The notes below the pieces were generated by a model. The model was not told where the DNA came from, made no database searches, and was given only the letters and a program-made list of their open reading frames with translations. Below, in pieces: positions 5,836 through 7,685 of a stretch of 7,685 bases of DNA. How positions within the stretch are numbered: the stretch's first letter is position 1; every line of letters begins with the position of its first letter. Origin of the DNA: an uncultured Clostridium sp. (GTDB lineage Bacteria; Bacillota; Clostridia; Clostridiales; Clostridiaceae); the NCBI RefSeq assembly GCF_937920395.1, contig NZ_CALEVF010000226.1, positions 1-7,685 of the forward strand, read 5' to 3'. A program made the translations under genes and the position numbers.

Positions 5836-5880
5836 ACCATAGTGTAAGCATTAAAAAAATGTTTATACTATGGTTTTTTG
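5836..5880 (+). terminator. Rho-independent terminator of the ferritin-like gene
   Basis: A stem of about 16 bp, ACCATAGTGTAAGCAT (5836-5851) pairing with ATGTTTATACTATGGT (5859-5874) and including two G-U pairs, is followed by a run of T (5874-5879). In the minus direction the G-U pairs become A-C mismatches and no T-run follows. It therefore terminates plus-strand transcription only. Confidence 0.85.
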
Positions 5881-5896
5881 TGCAGTTTATAGAAAC

Positions 5897-6724
5897 CTAG
5901 ACTTCTAAATCAATTTCTACGATTTCTGGAATAGCAAAAAATCTTATAGGAATTTTCCCATTGCCAATGCCATTAGTTAATATTATATCTCTATTTGTCT
6001 CATGAATTATCTTCTTGCAATACATTTGTCCATATTTAGATGATGTATATGGTGCATATAATCCAAAAAAAGTTACTTGCCCCCCATGAGTATGTCCTGC
6101 AAAACCTAAGTCATAATTAATAACATTTTTGTAATCACTAAAAAAGTCTGGATTATGTGATATAGCAATTGTAAAATTGTCACTTGCTTTTTTTAACACA
6201 TTGGCATCTGGAATTCCCTCAAGTAAATCATCCACGCCTATTAGTTCTATAATATCTCCCCCCTTACTTATTAATTCCTTCCCATTTTTAAGTATCTTAA
6301 AGGAATTTGAATTAAGTTTCTTTAACAAATACTCTTTTCCTCTAAAATAATCGTGGTTCCCAAGTACTGTAAAAATTCCCAACTTAGCTTTTAATCCTTT
6401 TAGGACTTGAATTTCCTTGTCTAAATACTTACTTACATTCCTATTACTTTTTATTGAAATGTCTAAATAATCTCCGCCTATTATTATTATTATATCTGGC
6501 TCTATTTTATTAATCTTATTTACTATGTTTATTAATCTGTTGCTGCTGAAACCTTTTCCATAATGCATATCCGAAATAAAAATTATTTTAAAATTGTTGA
6601 ATCCTTTCGGTATCTTGCTATTTTTTATTTTAATTTTTCGAACTCTATAAACCTGAGCTTCAATTAAAACCCACAATATAAAAATAATAAATAATCCTAT
6701 TAAAATGTTAAATATATTAGTCAT
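5897..6724 (-). CDS. Membrane-anchored calcineurin-like metallophosphoesterase (YkuE-type)
   Basis: This 275-residue protein has one N-terminal membrane helix (about residues 4-22), followed by a basic stretch. The binuclear metallophosphoesterase motifs come in order: SDMHYG (D52, H54), GGDYLD (D85), GNHDY (N123, H124), SHNPD (H190) and GHTHGGQ (H211, H213). All metal ligands and the catalytic His are present, so it should be active. The combination of a short N-terminal anchor and GHTHGGQ is typical of the YkuE/YaeI-like group, some members of which act on lipid-linked or cell-envelope phosphoesters. The actual substrate here is unknown. By the positive-inside rule the catalytic domain may face either side; the KIKIKNSK segment after the helix favours a cytoplasmic domain, but weakly. 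The start ATG 6724 has AAAGGAG 7 bases upstream. It has its own promoter and looks monocistronic. No clear minus-strand terminator follows its stop. Confidence 0.9.
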   Translation of the reverse strand: MTNIFNILIGLFIIFILWVLIEAQVYRVRKIKIKNSKIPKGFNNFKIIFISDMHYGKGFSSNRLINIVNKINKIEPDIIIIIGGDYLDISIKSNRNVSKYLDKEIQVLKGLKAKLGIFTVLGNHDYFRGKEYLLKKLNSNSFKILKNGKELISKGGDIIELIGVDDLLEGIPDANVLKKASDNFTIAISHNPDFFSDYKNVINYDLGFAGHTHGGQVTFFGLYAPYTSSKYGQMYCKKIIHETNRDIILTNGIGNGKIPIRFFAIPEIVEIDLEV

Positions 6725-6766
6725 ACATTTACTCCTTTACAAAAATCTATATTTACGCCAAGCACC

Positions 6767-6795
6767 ATTATATGTAATATAACAATTTTAGTCAA
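6767..6795 (-). promoter_or_regulatory. Near-consensus sigma-A promoter of the phosphoesterase gene
   Basis: On the minus strand, TTGACT (6795-6790) and TATAAT (6772-6767) are separated by 17 bases, the best promoter in the window. The start of transcription would be near 6760, giving a leader of about 35 bases that includes the AAAGGAG site. It begins immediately after the T-tract of the citrate synthase terminator. Confidence 0.75.
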
Positions 6796-6803
6796 TAAAA
6801 AAT

Positions 6804-6840
6804 GGACAACTCATCTGCCACTAAGACAGTATAGTTGTCC
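6804..6840 (-). terminator. Rho-independent terminator of citrate synthase (bidirectional form)
   Basis: GGACAACT (6840-6833 read on the minus strand) pairs perfectly with AGTTGTCC (6811-6804). An inner CTGTC/GGCAG helix lies within the loop. On the minus strand it is followed by ATTTTTTATT; on the plus strand TTCTTTTTATT follows, so it could act both ways. Both flanking genes are on the minus strand, so its working role is to end the citrate synthase transcript before the phosphoesterase promoter. Confidence 0.82.
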
Positions 6841-6872
6841 TTCTTTTTATTGCTTATATATAAAATATATTA

Positions 6873-7685
6873 TTATCTATCACTTAATGGAATATAGGTA
6901 CTATTTCCTGAAACACATTTATATGCAGGTCTAATAATTTTACCATTATTTATTATTTCTTCAATCCTGTGAGCACTCCAACCAGCTATTCTGGCAACAG
7001 CAAAAATAGGGGTGAACATCTCATCTGGTATTCCAAGCATTCTATATACAAAGCCTGAGTAAAAATCTACGTTAGCACTTACACCTTTATAAATCTTTCG
7101 AACACTTGCAATTACAATAGGTGCTAGTTCCTCTACCTTTGCATAAAGATTATATTCATCTTCTAAACCTTTAGCTTTTGCAAGTCTTCCAACGTATTTT
7201 TTAAAAATAACAGCTCTTGGATCAGATATTGAATAAACAGCATGACCCATTCCATAGATTAATCCGGTTTTATCAAATGCCTCTTTAGTTAATATCTTTA
7301 ATAAATATTGTTTGATTTCTGCATCATCTTTCCAATCACTTACTTTCTCTTTCATATCTTCAAACATTTGAACAACTTTTATGTTTGCGCCCCCATGTTT
7401 TGGCCCTTTTAAAGAACCAAGTGCAGCAGCTATTACTGAGTAAGTATCGGAACCCGAAGATGTTATTACATGTGTAACAAATGTAGAGTTATTACCACCA
7501 CCATGCTCTGCATGAAGCACTAATGCAAGATCAAGTATTGTAGCTTCAAGTTTAGTGTATTTACTATCATCACGTAGCATGTACAAAATATTCTCAGCTG
7601 TACTTAACTCCTCAAGTGGGCTACGGATAAGTAAATTGTTATTGTTATGATAATGTGATAGTGCCTGATAACCATAAACCACCAT
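6873..7685 (-). CDS. gltA: Citrate synthase, C-terminal 270 residues (5' end outside window)
   Basis: The enzyme condenses acetyl-CoA with oxaloacetate to citrate in the cytoplasm and is the entry to the oxidative branch that supplies 2-oxoglutarate and glutamate. The visible part contains LHAEHGGGNNS (57-67), which includes the oxaloacetate-binding His. It also has the catalytic KGPKHGGAN (His at 97), GHAVYSISDPRA (148 His, 157 Arg) and VDFYSG (207 Asp), so the catalytic triad is complete. A C-terminal GWSAHRIEEI provides substrate-binding Arg. This is the Si-type fold, not the unrelated Re-citrate synthase some clostridia use. The ATG at the window edge is almost certainly internal, because family members carry well over 100 further N-terminal residues. 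A 2-methylcitrate synthase activity cannot be excluded from sequence alone, but no propionate-pathway genes are nearby. The gene ends with a clear terminator. Confidence 0.93.
   Translation of the reverse strand: MVVYGYQALSHYHNNNNLLIRSPLEELSTAENILYMLRDDSKYTKLEATILDLALVLHAEHGGGNNSTFVTHVITSSGSDTYSVIAAALGSLKGPKHGGANIKVVQMFEDMKEKVSDWKDDAEIKQYLLKILTKEAFDKTGLIYGMGHAVYSISDPRAVIFKKYVGRLAKAKGLEDEYNLYAKVEELAPIVIASVRKIYKGVSANVDFYSGFVYRMLGIPDEMFTPIFAVARIAGWSAHRIEEIINNGKIIRPAYKCVSGNSTYIPLSDR

Noticed and set aside
7683..7685. True citrate synthase start at the right edge
   Set aside because: The ATG coincides with the window end, and the family has a long N-terminal region before this point, so the gene is cut by the window.
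1..7685. CRISPR array, tRNA/rRNA, insertion sequence or prophage genes
   Set aside because: There are no spaced direct repeats, cloverleaf sequences, transposase or integrase motifs, or phage structural genes in any frame I could read.

Overview
The window reads as a chromosomal stretch from a low-GC, endospore-former-type Firmicute, most likely Clostridium in the strict sense. The evidence is very AT-rich DNA and codon use, strong AGGAGG-type ribosome binding sites, a stand-alone ferritin-like diiron protein of the kind common in anaerobes, and clostridial-looking metabolic proteins. This assignment is inference from composition and protein flavour, not from a marker gene. Most of the window is ordinary housekeeping and metabolic sequence. 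I see no phage, insertion sequence, CRISPR array, tRNA or rRNA.

Layout, left to right. Positions 1-105 hold the last 34 codons of an unrecognised plus-strand gene, followed 22 bases later by a DUF503 (YlxP-like) gene at 128-418. A convergent hairpin (417-458) separates these from a minus-strand gene (490-1134). That gene encodes a 214-residue protein with an HDLFH motif and a downstream Glu, laid out like the IrrE/ImmA zinc peptidases but with Asp where Glu is usual. Behind it (1320-2131, minus) lies a decayed D-lactate dehydrogenase gene with three in-frame stops, a frameshift and a missing C-terminus. Next comes a probable two-gene polyamine/amino-acid unit on the minus strand, speE (3680-4552) followed by an APC-family permease (2224-3615). 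It has a clear promoter at 4704-4731 and a terminator at 2181-2209.

The divergent and intergenic stretch from 4553 to 5291 contains the least explained sequence. It holds a 99-codon open frame (4834-5133, plus) behind an excellent Shine-Dalgarno sequence but with no ATG, GTG or TTG start. This is followed at once by a perfect 23-bp AT-rich inverted repeat (5140-5199). After that come a ferritin-like diiron protein (5292-5777, plus) with its own promoter and terminator, and a membrane-anchored calcineurin-like phosphoesterase (5897-6724, minus) with a near-consensus promoter. The 3' part of a citrate synthase gene (6873-7685, minus) runs off the right edge.

Functionally, speE and the permease plausibly work together in polyamine synthesis and uptake of a cationic amino acid or polyamine. 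Citrate synthase feeds the oxidative branch toward glutamate, and the ferritin-like protein is probably involved in peroxide or iron handling. The remaining genes look like independent transcription units. The best candidates for something new are the HDxxH protein and the start-less membrane-type ORF with its adjoining palindrome. Neither amounts to a demonstrable new system from sequence alone.
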